NCBI GenBank assembly: GCA_035610365.1
Contig: CM069435.1
Span: 1,886,001-1,950,000 of the forward strand
DNA length: 64,000 bases
Direction: 5' to 3'
Source of the DNA: Aquatica leii
Taxonomy: Eukaryota > Arthropoda > Insecta > Coleoptera > Lampyridae
Shown: positions 35,578 to 47,425 of the stretch, in pieces
Position numbering within the stretch: the stretch's first letter is position 1
Layout: each line of letters opens with the position of its first letter
Program-made: the position numbers and the translations under genes
The notes under the pieces: model-generated
Seen by the model: the letters and a program-made list of their open reading frames with translations, nothing else
What the model was told of the DNA's origin: nothing
Database searches by the model: none

Positions 35578-36635
35578 CCCAGATAGCATGTAAACTTGCA
35601 GCAAGTTTGATTTCAGCTTGCTTTTTCCTTGCCAAGTTTACGAATCTTGCTGCAAGTTTGCAGCAATGTTGGTAATATTGGCAACTTTGACGACACACGC
35701 TTGAGAAATTTGAGTAGCTTGCTGCAAACTTGCTGCAAGCTTGCAGAAAACTTTCTTTTTCAAATTTACAGTACGTAGGCGTAAACGCATAAATACCGGC
35801 GCATGTCTCGCCATTTTTATGTTAATGAAAGCAGATGAAAATCATGTCTGTCATTTACATGGTGTTTGTATTCTAACACATTATTATTTAGTTTTGTGTT
35901 TACTCATCGTAGACTTTTTAGGTGAGTATTATTGCATTTTAGTGCACTTAATGGTTTGCATCTTAGGTTTGTATACTTATTCGATTAAAAATTTTTAATT
36001 ATTTTGCAAACACTAGTAACCAAGTTTGAGATCATTGATGTATGCTGTGTATTGTGTAATAATATGATTTTAAATTATTGAAGTTTTGCATGCTTTTAGG
36101 TTATTTAACATTACCATCAAATCAGCAATTAATTTTATTTTTCATGTCAACAAACCTAGCAATGAATAGAACAGGTGGAAATGGAACAGAATTAAAACAA
36201 ATAGACGATACCTAATGAAGTTGTAACTAGTTTGTAGAAACAAGTCTTTATTTAATTACAATATCAGTAAACAAAATAATTTTTTGTTTTTCTGTTATTG
36301 CTTTCTTAGTCAACTTGCAGCAAACTTGCTGCAAGTCTCCAAACTTGTCATGACAGTATTGCTGCAAGTTTGTCGAAACAAAGTTGTCACAAGCTTGTTA
36401 TTGCTTCCTTAGTCAGCTTTCAGCAAACTTGCTGCAAGTCTCCAAACTTGTCATGACAAGATTACTGCAAGTTTGTCGAAACAAGGTTGTCACAAGCTTG
36501 TTATTGCTCCCTTAGCCAACTTGCAGCAAACTTGCTGCAAGTTTCCAAACTTGTCACGACAATATTGCCGCAAGTTTTAAAGTTGTCACGACAAGTTTGC
36601 TGCAATCTTGATACAAGCTTACATTGCTGTTTGGG
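35578..36635. mobile_element. MITE-like element built of CTTGCAGCAAG repeats
   Basis: The ends are imperfect inverted repeats: CCCAGATAGCATGTAAACTTG at 35578 and, on the other strand from 36635, CCCAAACAGCAATGTAAGCTTG. Near both ends the text is made of palindromic words such as CTTGCAGCAAACTTGCTGCAAG. At 36300-36620 a unit of about 103 bp repeats three times (landmark CTCCAAACTTGTCATGAC at about 36337, 36440 and a variant at 36543). The middle (35760-36290) is ordinary AT-rich sequence with no gene. No clear target duplication. Confidence 0.65.
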
Positions 36636-36965
36636 GTATATCTTAAACATTAACTAGTTATTTCTAAATGGAAAGTTTCAACACTTTTGTCCTACTTTTA
36701 AATTATCCGCTTCTTAATCGTCTTATTTATATATTTACAGCTCCATTTGGACGTTGTTAAGTGGTTAAAAAATTGCAAAGATTCAAAGTTGTTTGTGACT
36801 ATTTGGCAGTATCCTTAAAAAAATGTTGTAACAAAAAGTGTGGTAAAAGCAAACTTTATTCGATGTAATGGGAGTTATTAGACCCTATAGGAAATAGGTC
36901 CATTGAAATTTGTGCAATGAAAATATATTTGAAATGTTAACCTAAAAATAAATAGTTTATAAAAT

Positions 36966-37648
36966 ATGAATAGTTTAAAATTGTTTACATATTTAGCATT
37001 TTCGTTAACACCGTTAATGTTAATTTATTACGTAAAGAAAAAATATAAACAGAAAGTTCCTGTATTAGATGATACATTTGAATACAAAGTAATGTTCTTT
37101 TCGTTTAATAATGCCCAATGTAAGCAGCACATTTACTCAAACGTACAGTGTAGTAATTCTTGTTCTTTGAACGACTTGCTGTTTATTGCAAATTATATTG
37201 GTAGCGCAAAGTACACTGTTAGCACGTGCATGTATTTATTAACTTGTACGGAGATCCAAAATACATTGATTCAGTTACACAACCGAGGCATTGAAGTTCG
37301 CTTTATAACTGATATAGTCATGGCAGAAAACCCAGCATCAAAAATAATGCACCTTAAAGAACAAGGTATTATTAAAAAGTTTTATGAGTTTATAAATACA
37401 AAGACACTTTTGTAGGTTTAAAACTAAAAGTGCAACCAAGTGGTCGTGACAATTTACTTCATCATAAATTTTGTTTAATTGATGAAAACCACCCTAAGGA
37501 CAGTAAAATATTTTTTGGGACACTTAATCTAACTCTTCAAGGAATGACATCAAATTTTGATGCAATCATATTTACAAATAATGTTCAAATAGTTCAAAAA
37601 TATAGAGACGAATTTGAGTTTCTGTGGTCCTCTTTTAAATCTGTTTAA
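36966..37648 (+). CDS. zuc: Zucchini/PLD6-like phospholipase D endonuclease, frame broken once
   Basis: The first frame (36966-37415) begins with a hydrophobic segment (LFTYLAFSLTPLMLIYYV, residues 5-22) fitting the mitochondrial outer-membrane anchor of PLD6. A Cys/His cluster, CKQHIYSNVQCSNSC, follows, matching the zinc-binding insert of zucchini proteins. Then come the PLD fold's LLFIANYIGSAKYTVSTCMY and GIEVRFITDIVM. The second frame (37391-37648) carries the single HKD motif LLHHKFCLID (HxKx4D) and FFGTLNLT, ending at TAA. The two frames overlap around 37391-37415 and are offset by one base. In animals this enzyme homodimerises on mitochondria and cuts precursor RNA to make phased piRNAs. 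Total length (~220) suits the family. The single offset may be a recent mutation, an assembly error or a sign of pseudogenisation. No introns. It is convergent with ZC3H15, 107 bp away. Confidence 0.85.
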
Positions 37649-37755
37649 TTCTTTTTTGTATATATTAAACATTGTTACTTATTAAATCTTACTTTAATTA
37701 TCCAATAGCAGTATTTTACATTAATTAGTTGCAATTGAAATGAGTCGCTAGAACA

Positions 37756-39037
37756 TCATTTTTCAATATCAAGGTTTTCTAATTCATCATCTAAGTCTTC
37801 TAGGTCATCATCGAGGAATAAGTTTTCATTGATGGGTACAACAGCCAATTCGTCTAGACCATTAGTCTCGGCTTCTGCATTTCTTTTTAACCTATCGACC
37901 GGTGCTAATGTTCCACTATCATCTACTTCTTGTGCTTCAAGACCTATTATATCCAATTCTAATTCTTTATATTCAATTTCTTCACTTTCGTCGGCAACAG
38001 CATATGAATCAAATGCTTCATCTCCTTCTTCCATATCTTGATCAGCAACAAGTTCTGGGTTAAAGCTAAACATTTCTCTACCAGAGAGACCAACTTGTCT
38101 ACCAGCCTTATAATCACTTCTTTTCTTCTCTTCGGCTTTCTTTGCGGCATCAGCTTTTTCAAATAATTTACGTTTTTTCCAAGCCACAAATGTTTCTAAT
38201 GTAATTCTTGTTTGATTCGGTCCGAGAGCTGCACGTTCTTTTTCTATCAAATCTTCTAGAGAGATCTCGTCACCTCTATCTTCCTTCTTTTTATCCTTTT
38301 TTAAGACAAAACCGGCTGGAAGAGCATGCCTGTATATGCATTTTTCGCCAGTAGGACACTGCCAGAACCAACCGTACTTGGACTTCTCAACAGCTTCAAG
38401 GAAATGTTTACAAATCTGCAAAAGAAAATATTCCTTAATTCAACACAATACTATAAAATGTAATGTAACATACAATGTCTGTTGTAGGCATCCTTTTATT
38501 GCTTTCGCCATGCTTTTTCTCAACAACTTCGGCCAATTTAGTTTCGTCCCATCCATCCATAGCATCTTCATCATCTCGCATATCAACATATAAAGAACGT
38601 TTCTCGCCTTTACGTTCGATGGACAAATCATGTGAAAATTTACATCTGTCTCCCTTTGTACACAAACCCTGTTTAAAGAATGCGCAAACGACCGATTTGG
38701 GATCGGTACCTTTTTCAATTTTCTGTACTTGAACTGGTTTAAACAACATATTCAATTCTTTTTGTTCTTTAAGTTTCTTTTCTTTATCAACTTTTTTGCT
38801 CGATCCATCTTGGGGTATGGGATGAATGCCACCAGATTTCACTTGCTTTTCGACTTGTTGAATGAACTTTTGTTGCTTGGCACCTTTTTTATTTTTCAAT
38901 CCGAAGGTTTTGTCCTAAAAGCTTGCATAAAAAATGTGGCACACAAAACTATTTTAATTTTTAACCTCGATCACTTTTTCCTTCTTTTTTTGTTCATTTT
39001 TTTTACTAGGCGCTCCTGGTTTTGGTTTTGGTGGCAT
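37756..39037 (-). CDS. ZC3H15: ZC3H15/DFRP1 CCCH zinc-finger protein, three exons
   Basis: Minus-strand exons: 39037-38966 (start [19 protein letters not shown]), 38914-38474 and 38415-37756 (stop). Introns obey GT-AG (GTTAAA...TTTTAG and GTATGT...TTGCAG) and all junctions are in phase, giving 390 residues. Domains: a Lys-rich N-terminus, a CCCH finger [19 protein letters not shown] (C-x7-C-x5-C-x3-H), a second longer finger ([10 protein letters not shown] through [12 protein letters not shown]), then the DFRP region ([16 protein letters not shown]) that contacts the GTPase DRG1, and an acidic C-terminus ending ENLDIEK. Known role in the family: stabilises DRG1 and associates with translating ribosomes (yeast Tma46 counterpart). 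Human protein is 426 residues, so length fits. Intact and constrained. Confidence 0.95.
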
Positions 39038-39446
39038 TTTTTTTAAGTAATACAATGCTAAAGTTATATCTTTCGATAAAAATATTTCCACAACATACAC
39101 ATGGAAAACGAAAAGGTAGAATTTGACCACATTTGACAGCAGTGACAGTTTGAAACGTCAATATCCGAACGTTTACGAAAGGTAATGCGTGCTTGCCAGG
39201 TCTAACATTTTTACTTAGTTATGTTCTAAATCATAATCCACACAGATTGTTTAAAATTAACCTTAAAGACCAATAAATAACCAAATAGGTAATACTTAAA
39301 TTTAATTATTTTAATAATAAGAACAATTTTCTTACAAATTTTTATAATTTTAATTTACTAATATTATTAATGTTGATATGAATATGCTTTATGTAAGCGT
39401 ACACATCTCGGTAGTGTAATTTATACTTATACGTAACTGCCCAATT

Positions 39447-42023
39447 GAGGAGCAGAATTGCAAAATGCGTTATGTCCAAAAAGACAATTTTTCATAATTC
39501 AAGAAACTATATTACGCAAATGTAATAAATGACAAGCTTACAGTGTTATGAGTTCATAAATAGGGAAAAAATGTTGCAATAGTTACTACAAAATTTGGTA
39601 CTACACACTTTGACAGTTTTCACAAAAATTACACAAAAGTGATGGACAAGTTGCGTTTTGCAACTCGGTTGTGGACAAAATACATTTTGTACGAATGTGT
39701 ATTGTCTTTTTTGTCATAGGTTATTATAGACCCAGTATTTCAAATACATAACTTTATTTTATAGAAAAAACAACTATTTACAAAAAATGAGAATGCTCTG
39801 TGTCTGCGCATTCACAGTCAACATCTGCATCGGAGGCCTCATCTTCTTCGTCAATTTTTTCCTCTGTAAAGAGAGTTTCCATCCATTTTAATTCCGGATC
39901 CTGATTCCAATCTTCTCCAGATAATGAAATTAGCAGCTTCTTTAGACTCTCCAATTTTTTTGTCTTAATTTTATGTCCTATTGGCAGTTCAGGAATTTGA
40001 ACTTGATCCAGTCGTTTTCGTGGTTTTAAAAGGGTTTCAAAACGTTTTGTTTCATCGTCATTTCTATAAAGAACTTCAGTTTTTACCAAAACACGATTCG
40101 GACTTTTCGTTTTCTTTAAAATAATTCTTTTGCACCCACTTATTCCTTTCAGCTTTTGCAAACAAGCACATGCATTTTTAATATCTCGTAGATGCCAGTC
40201 AATTCCAAGCTTCCTCGCCTCTCCTGTTTTGGTGTATAGGCTCCAGTACGTTTCCGGAGTTTTAATAACACTGTAAGATCTCAGTAGTTTCTCAACACGA
40301 CCAAAAACTCGATCAGGTGGAATATAAGAATGACCTCTTACTGGAAATGTCAGTTGAATCGTTTCTATTGTGGGAGGAGCAAAATTTAATAACCACACCA
40401 TTAACATGTGCTCCACATGACTATTTTTGTTTTGGCCTCCACATCCATCGGTAAAAAGGCGAATATGTTGTATGTCCGGGGAAAAGGGGATTTTTTTAGG
40501 TGATCCAGTAAAGCAGAAGAAATTTCTACTGCTCCCCTGCCCGCTTGATGTTCCATCCATGAGTAAAAGATTGGTTTTGTAATACCATCTTCAGTGGTTA
40601 TGCAAAAGAAGTAACATGAGAGTTGCTGTGCATAGAAGGCTTCCTGTATGGGTACCTTGGGAAGCACCTGAACTTGTTGGAGATCACAACAAAAGGTAAT
40701 GGTGTTTGGTGGCAGTTCTTTTAACAACTTGTAGAACTGTTTTGCTCTGAACTTATGGACCTTCAGTTCAGTTTTTAGTCGAGATGCGCCTTCATTAGTT
40801 TCAGCAATACTGATTTGTGTCTCCGTTCTAACACAGTATGAGCAAACGTCTGTGGCAGGATTGCCAAAACCTATGTTAAAGTGATTGCTGAAGATGTTGC
40901 TGAAATATTTGTAGTTTACTTGCAAATCTTTGTCTATACTTTTATTGTACAGTTTCCAAAGAGTGGTAATGTTGTATTCAGATGAAAGGTATATCCTTTT
41001 TGACTTTTGTCTCCCGTAATGGCTCTCTTTTCCTTTCAGATTTTTTATGAAACTTTGTACAGCATTAACTTTGTCAAGGTACTTAAAAGATCGAGTGTCA
41101 CCACCCCTATCTTCAGAAATTCGTTTTCCTTGCATCACTTTTTTGCTGATTATGTTCAGCCTCCTTTGGGTTATGCTATAGATAGCTTTGATCAATTTTT
41201 GACAAATCTGAAGTTTTTGCTTATTGATAAAAACCCTTAAAAAAGGAAAACGGGATTACGTTGTGTAGGTTCATTAAAATTGTGATGAATGCTTACCCAA
41301 TATTTCACTGAAAATTCATGATTTTTTCCATTGTCCTTGCGTGACCTCTTTCTTTGAGGATTTTTCACATTCATTAACGTTGCCAGGAAGTTATCTTGAA
41401 CAGTTTTATTAGGATCCTTGTAAAATGAGCTTCGCATCTTTAATATGTCTGGTTTTGTAAGTTTTTCGCATTCAAATTTTTGATTAACTTTATGATTGCA
41501 GCGTATATTAAAGTTATCCATGTTTGGATCCAGGTATCTAAAAACCAATCGTTATGAATAGTAAAAATCAATCGAGCACATAACCTCAGAAGTAATTATT
41601 ATTATTAATACTAGAATTAAACGTACCGAATCTTCTTTTTTCGTTCACGCGATGTTTCATGTTTTGCGCGTTTTCTGGTACCACGATCTTCATCACCAAC
41701 AACGTGTTCACCATCTAAATTTTCCATTTCACGTGAATAGGTACTATCTCGGTAACAATATAACCGCAACTGCGGCGTGGTCAGAACAAAATGCAGTTAG
41801 TCCAGTGTTTACGGACAAACTTCATTTCGCTCGAATAGCGGCTGTGGACTAAATGCGTTTTGCAAGTTAAAGCGTTTTACTTGGACGATTTTTGCAAGGA
41901 CAAAATGCATTTAGAACACCCAACTTACTTCAAACAAATAGTAGACAAGCAGCAGAAACGAACGCGCCATCTATCTCACATTATTTAAAAATGGACATAA
42001 CGCATTTTGCAATTCTGCTCCTC
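39447..42023 (-). mobile_element. DNA transposon candidate with long TIRs enclosing a TDGCGGQNKN gene
   Basis: The sequence starting GAGGAGCAGAATTGCAAAAT at 39447-39478 and its exact complement at 41992-42023 form 32-bp perfect inverted repeats. The identity extends 4 bp further (AATT on each side), so the flanking AATT is either a 4-bp target duplication or part of a 36-bp TIR. Subterminal regions carry repeated motifs such as GGACAAAATGCATTT and AAATGCGTTTTGCAAG in both orientations (about 39640-39690 and 41790-41910), as expected for transposase binding. The only gene inside, on the minus strand, fills the space between the ends. The element sits in the intergenic space between ZC3H15 and Cdc27. 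Confidence 0.75.
39778..41727 (-). CDS. Candidate transposase with TDGCGGQNKN motif, three exons, one frameshift
   Basis: Exon 1, 41727-41627 (ATG; basic RKRAKHETSRERKKKIR), donor GTACGT. Exon 2, 41537-41297, after TTTTTAG; donor GTAAGC. Exon 3, 41207-39778, after CTTCAG. Phases join cleanly (IR-YLDPNMDN and SVKYW-ICQKL). The protein is about 590 residues. It belongs to a large insect family usually annotated as uncharacterised; I believe it is the Pfam DUF7869 group. Conserved points: a Cys pair CSYCVRTE, ITFCCDLQQVQVLPKVP (first acidic strand), LFTDGCGGQNKN (second acidic strand), VRGHSYIPPDRVFGRVEK (His, Asp and Glu candidates). This spacing resembles an RNase H/DDE fold, an inference. Exon 3 changes frame once near 40480-40550, next to a 7-T run, so this copy may be recently inactivated or contain a sequence error. 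An AATAAA on the minus strand (39758-39753) lies 20 bp after the stop. Confidence 0.7.
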
Positions 42024-42324
42024 AATTAGCAAAATTTCCATTTTTTATTATATTTTAACCATTTCAATCAAGTGTACAACACCGCAAAAATACTAAATAA
42101 TTCAAATTTTTTAATACACCGACAACGTCGCTCTGTATAAAAACATTAAATGTCACAAAATGGCTGCGTTCCTGTTAACTGTACGTCAAAATTTTGAAAA
42201 TAAACGTTTCTCGAAAGTTTAAAAATAAAAAATCAGTCACAGCTGTAATTAAACTTTAATAAGGGTAATCATTTTTACCAATATATAGCATTTGTGTAAC
42301 ATAAAAATCTTGCAAAACTAAACT

Positions 42325-44844
42325 ATGATCGTACAGGAACCCGTTAAGGTATTAATTAACCTCGAAATTTTGAAGGAAGTAATTTTTTATTACATTTTTT
42401 AGGCAGCAATATGGCATTGCTTGGAAAATTACGACTATTTAGACGCAGTATTTTTATCGGAAAGGCTTTATGCTGAAGGTAAAATTATTAAACTATTATG
42501 ACAAGCCTTTCTTTTTGATATTTTGTTATAGTCAAAACTGATGATAGCTTATTTATCCTTGCCACCGCATACTACAGAAGTGGAAAAATAGATCACGCTT
42601 ATCATGTTCTAAAAGATCGGCCCGAATCTTCCCCACAATGTCGATATTTGTTGGGGAATTGTGCTTACGAAATGCAAAAGTATTGTTTTGTAATTTAGTT
42701 TTTCTTAACTCTAACGTGTTAATTTTAGATATTCAGAGGCAGAAGAAGCTCTTTTAGAAAATCGTGTAACTTCCAGTAGTAGTTTCGATAATGTAATAAG
42801 CGATTTCGGCGAGCAAGCATCATTTGTGTTGTTTTTATTGGCAAAAATATTAGTTAAAACAGAAAGACGTGCAAAAGCAGCAGAAGCTTTTAGAAAAGCT
42901 CTCAAATTAAATCCATTTTTATGGTCCTGTTTTGTAGAATTATGTAATTTAGGAGAAAAACCAAATCCTAACAGTATTTTCCAATTAACTGGTATAGAAA
43001 ATTCAATGCTAAATATAAGTAATGTAGAAAATGTAACGACGCACTTGGATACACCTACTTTTATAACGCCACAGCAACCTGTGTTAAATGTTTCCAAACA
43101 TCATTTAAATACAAACATATGTGGTACCGATGAGACTCCACTGGCAAATTCTGTGTGTTTGTCTGGTTTTGGTTTACTTCCGCTATCGCGGATTAAGCCC
43201 TTAAGGACACGTTTGGAATTTTCTGGTTCGAGTCCTACCTTTGGTCAGTTAGCTTGTGATAGCCCTGATAATTTTGCGCTGTCGCCTGTGGTTTCTCAGA
43301 CACTAACTGAAGTAAACGATCAACATAAGTCTTTAGCTAAAAAAGTTAGAGCACATATGGGGCATTTAATTAATCGTAAAGAGCCACATTTACAAAATAG
43401 TAAACCAGTTTTTAGTCAGTCTAGTAACACATTATCCCCAAGCACTCCACAAGCAATAGATAATATACAATCAAATGTCAGACGCAGTTCACGATTGTTT
43501 AGTAGTCACAGTTATTCTGTCAAAGAAAATAATAAATCACCAAATAGGAACAAATTTGTAACTCCAAAATCTCCATCACGGAAAACTAAGCAACGTTTAA
43601 CTAAATGTAATATAAATAAAACCGACACCGAAAACGCAAAAAATCGTATGGATAAAGAAAAGAATGAAACGGTTACCTCTGTAGATGTAAAGGCTAGTGC
43701 AATTTCGCTGTCTTTAAATCAACAAGCTATAAAACAAAGTGCCGAAGGCCTAATGTCTTTACTAAGAGACATGGGACGTGCCTACTTACATTTATCGCAA
43801 TTTAATTGTAAATTAGCCATCGAGGAATTCAGTAATCTACCTAATCATCACTATAAAACATCGTGGGTTTATTCGATGATAGGTTTGGCATGTTTTGAAA
43901 TGGCGGATTACGAAACTTCTGTAAAGTATTTTAGCGAAATCCATGATAGAGAACCGTACAGAATAGAGCATATGGATATTTACTCTTCGGCGTTATGGCA
44001 CTTACAAAAAGAAGTTGCCTTATCGGCGTTGGCTCAGGATCTAATTAATTTAAATAAGAACTCGTCAATAACCTGGTGTGTCAATGGCAATTGTTTCTCA
44101 CTGCACAAAGAACACGATACTGCAATTAAATTCCTACAACGTGCGGTGCAAGTTGATCCTTCTTGTGCCTACGCATATACGCTTTTAGGGCACGAATACA
44201 TCATGACCGAAGAATTAGATAAAGCGATTAGTTGTTTTAGAAACGCAATAAGAATAAATCCTCGTCATTATAATGCCTGGTTTGGTATTGGCACTATATA
44301 TTCGAAACAAGAAAGGTTTACACTAGCGGAAATACATTATTGGAAAGCTCTTTGTATAAACCCTAATAATTCTGTGCTAATGTGCCACGTTGGTGTGGTT
44401 CAGCATGCCTTAAAGAAAACTGAAAAGGCTCTAAATACCTTCAATGCGGCGATAAACAAAGATAGTAAAAATCCTCTGTGCAAATTTCATAGAGGTTCAA
44501 TATATTTTGCTATGGGAAGGCACCAAGAAGCGCTTAAAGAACTTGAAGAATTAAAAGAAATTGTCCCCAAAGAATCTTTAGTTTACTATTTAATAGGAAA
44601 AGTTCATAAAAAACTAGGAAACACAGATTTGGCGCTCATGCATTTTAGTTGGGCCACCGATTTAGATCCAAAAGGAGCGAGCAGCCAAATAAGGGAAGCT
44701 TTTGATCCGGCTGTCGGACGAAGCACTACCGATTTCGAATTACCCAATTCGCCGGCTGCAGAAGAATGCCAATCTGAAAGTAATTCAGTTCAACAACAAG
44801 ATGGATATGGTGGACTACCCGAAGACAGTGATGACAGTCTTTAA
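42325..44844 (+). CDS. Cdc27: Cdc27/APC3, anaphase-promoting complex TPR subunit, four exons
   Basis: Exons: 42325-42348 (MIVQEPVK), 42403-42478, 42532-42679 and 42729-44844. All introns are short GT-AG and phases agree, giving 787 residues (human CDC27 is 824). N-terminal TPRs: AAIWHCLENYDYLDAVFLSE, then FILATAYYRSGKIDHAYHVL, RYLLGNCAYEMQKYSEAEEA and LLAKILVKTERRAKAAEAFR. A long Ser/Lys-rich disordered linker occupies about residues 200-390. A C-terminal TPR superhelix follows (GHEYIMTEELDKAISCFRNA, HYNAWFGIGTIYSKQERFTL, LVYYLIGKVHKKLGNTDLAL), then an acidic tail. In the family, Cdc27 homodimerises and binds the IR tails of Cdc20/Cdh1 and APC10, so it is essential for cyclin and securin ubiquitination at mitosis. 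This is the only uninterrupted copy in the window. Confidence 0.97.
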
Positions 44845-45606
44845 AATGAAAAACAATTTTCATGTTCCTAGTTGAATTTTCTTATTATAAGAGATGAATT
44901 CGGGTATAGTGTACTTTAAAATTTATTTACTATCGTTTGAAGAACAAACTTCTAATTTAATGTGATGTATTTTCTGTATAAACATATTTTATTTAGTTAT
45001 TTAATTATAATACTTTAGTTATTTTGTTAGATCTAAAGTCACGAAAATTGTGATCGTATATATATAAACACGGAGATTTAAGTTATTTTAATTTTACTGC
45101 CAGTACATCATAGAATCCAATTATTCGTCAAAATAAATGATTATTGTGTAATGTATTAACAATGTATGTTTTTTTAGAAATTTAAATTTGAAACATTTAT
45201 AAGATTACAATCCAAAAGCAATTTCTTGATTTGTGAACTCGGTATTGTGTACATTTGAGGAATTTGGAAAATATTGTATGGTGCCATAGTAAAATCTTAT
45301 AAATTGATTGCATTTTTGAAATGGTTTTTATTTAGGTTTTAATCATTTAATCTTGTTAATAAAGGTAAAAGTAAGCAGATAATAAAAAACAAATATGGTC
45401 AATAATATCTAATAAAAATTCTATTTGAGGATCAAAAAATAAAAATTCAATCACTTAAAATTTAATTTAATCGTTGATTAATTTTGAATAACAAACATTC
45501 AGATGTTATTTTACAAAAAATCTTATCATTATTGATTCTAATTTACATGTCTCTTTCTATGTTTTTTAGAAATTTAAATCTGAAACAAAATTACAATCTA
45601 AAAATT
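44845..45606 (+). other. Cdc27 3' flank, repeated with the duplicated copies
   Basis: Contains AT-rich text beginning AAAATGAAAAACAATTTTC. It recurs nearly unchanged after the copies at 54114-54853 and 61299-61850, showing that the duplications included the downstream region. The longest open frame here has no family resemblance. Confidence 0.8.
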
Positions 45607-47425
45607 CTAGACGTGGACGCGAACGTTTTAATACCAATTTCTGAGCTGTCCGTTTCTCCTATGTATACACGTGTTATTAAACTTTTTTATTCGTGTTATA
45701 ACTTATGCCGGCAACTCGTTATCAAATCAAAATAGATGCAAAACTATTTGAATTTGTCAAATCAATAAAAAATGGTCAAGAATTGATAGATAAAAATATG
45801 CAAGAAAAACTAAGAAACGGAAGACAAGTTTTACGAATCTATGAAAGAAAATAGGAGATACAATGTAACTGCTTGAAGAAAGACTGTACCAAATGATTTG
45901 CCATGGTGAAGGAAGCGTCACGAGCGAAAATTTAATAATGGACCATCGGGAAGAAACCACTCACAAGTTTAAAGTTGTACCTCCAAATTTTGATGCTAAA
46001 GTTTAATGGTCAACCAACTACAAGCAGTTTAAATCCGCAGCTACAGCTAATGGTTAGAGCAGCAAGTAGAAAGCAATGCGTTTACTAGTGGCTTTATGTG
46101 GTGAAGCGCTTGGACTGTTCTTGACCAACTACAAGAAAATTACGAACTCTTAATTTCACGTTTAGAAATGAGATATGGGGATGCTCATCTTCAACAAGTG
46201 TACCAAGCTCAAAATAAAAGTAGGGTTCAGAAAGCTGCCGAAAGTCTTCAATAGTTTGAGGCTGACATCACCAGATTAACACGGCTTGCGTATTCTACAG
46301 CACCAGATACTTTCTTGGAGAGATTCAAACCTTTGTCGATCGACGGCCTCCGAGACAGCGAAACGCAGCAGATTCTCCGTGTTAGCTCGACATTGGATGA
46401 CACTTTAACTCATGCTTTGGAGTTTGTAGCAGTAAAACAGGCGCCGCACCGAAGCAACAATTAACTCCGCTGTGCTGCAGAAGTACCCACGCAGAAACTA
46501 GAAAGCATTGATGAGATAGCGCCACGAAAACTATGGGAAAGAGGACTTTGACGACTTTGAACTGCGATGAATCAGGCCACGTACGTCGACATCGTACTAA
46601 ATCTAAGAAGAGCGCTCGAAAGTTTGAAACGAGTTGACCATATGAGACAATATAGTTAATCTCATCTAGTCATGTTCAGGAGATTACCATCGCCTATATG
46701 AAGCAATTGCATAGCATTTATCTTGATGGCAAGATCAATGTAAGAAATGTTCAGTTACTGGTTGACACGGGAGCGAGCAAGACTATCATTCGTCCTGACA
46801 TGTTATTGAAAAACGAGAAGACATCACCAGTAACAGTACGACTTCGAACGGCGACGGACGAAGAAATACTTACTCACGGACAAGTACAAAAGTGACCATT
46901 GGTTTGGGAAATGGAGTACTTGACCATCAAGTACTGGTAGCTGACATCACGGATCGAAAAAGTTATCTTAGGAATGGACGTGATAAAAAAGTATGGGTTC
47001 CATATGATATGAAGAACAATGTTATTTATAAAGATCAACAATGAAGAAATTCCTCTTCATTCGTCAGAGAAAGCAGGCGTACGAGTCTTATTGAGTGAAG
47101 ACGTTACTCTACTTGCGAAGACTGAAAGTGTGGTGATGGAAACCTCCGAGAAGGCTACATTCGCGCGATTGTACCAATGGAGGGCGACTTAGTTGAAAAA
47201 GGATTACTTTAGTACGAGTAAAAAACGCGATGCCAGTAAGAATCTTAAATTTCAACTCAGATCCAGTAACGTTGAAAAAGAACACTGTGGTAGCAGGCCA
47301 ATGCACGCCATGCAGTATCTCAAATTGTGAGACGCGTGAAGTCTAACGAAAATACGTCGTCGAAGAGGTGGCCACAACATCTATTGGACATTCTTACCTC
47401 CAAATGCCAAAACCTCAACCAAGAC
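45607..47425 (+). mobile_element. Ty3/gypsy relic, block 1: LTR end, gag, protease
   Basis: 45607-45703 matches the 3' part of the LTR at 62011-62481 (GTCCGTTTCTCCTATGTATA). Then comes degenerate gag (text around LRDSETQQ and STLDDTLTHALEFVAVKQAP, about 46350-46450), a CCHC-like remnant (CDESGHVRRHRTKS, about 46565), and an aspartic protease frame 46698-46895 with LLVDTGASKTIIRPDML. Several stops and small indels. It ends at 47425, where the text switches abruptly to a LINE. Confidence 0.85.

Noticed and set aside
36735..36830. Possible exon after ATATTTACAG (LHLDVVKWLKNCKDSKLFVT)
   Set aside because: Looks ankyrin-like by chance but is followed by stops and lacks a donor or partner exon.
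37829..38732. Plus-strand ORFs across the ZC3H15 exons
   Set aside because: They are antisense shadows of a well-supported three-exon gene.
45705..45866. Short ORF MPATRYQIKIDAKLFEFVKS at the start of gypsy block 1
   Set aside because: Likely the degenerate start of gag; it stops after 54 residues and is repeated with the block, so it is not reported as a separate gene.
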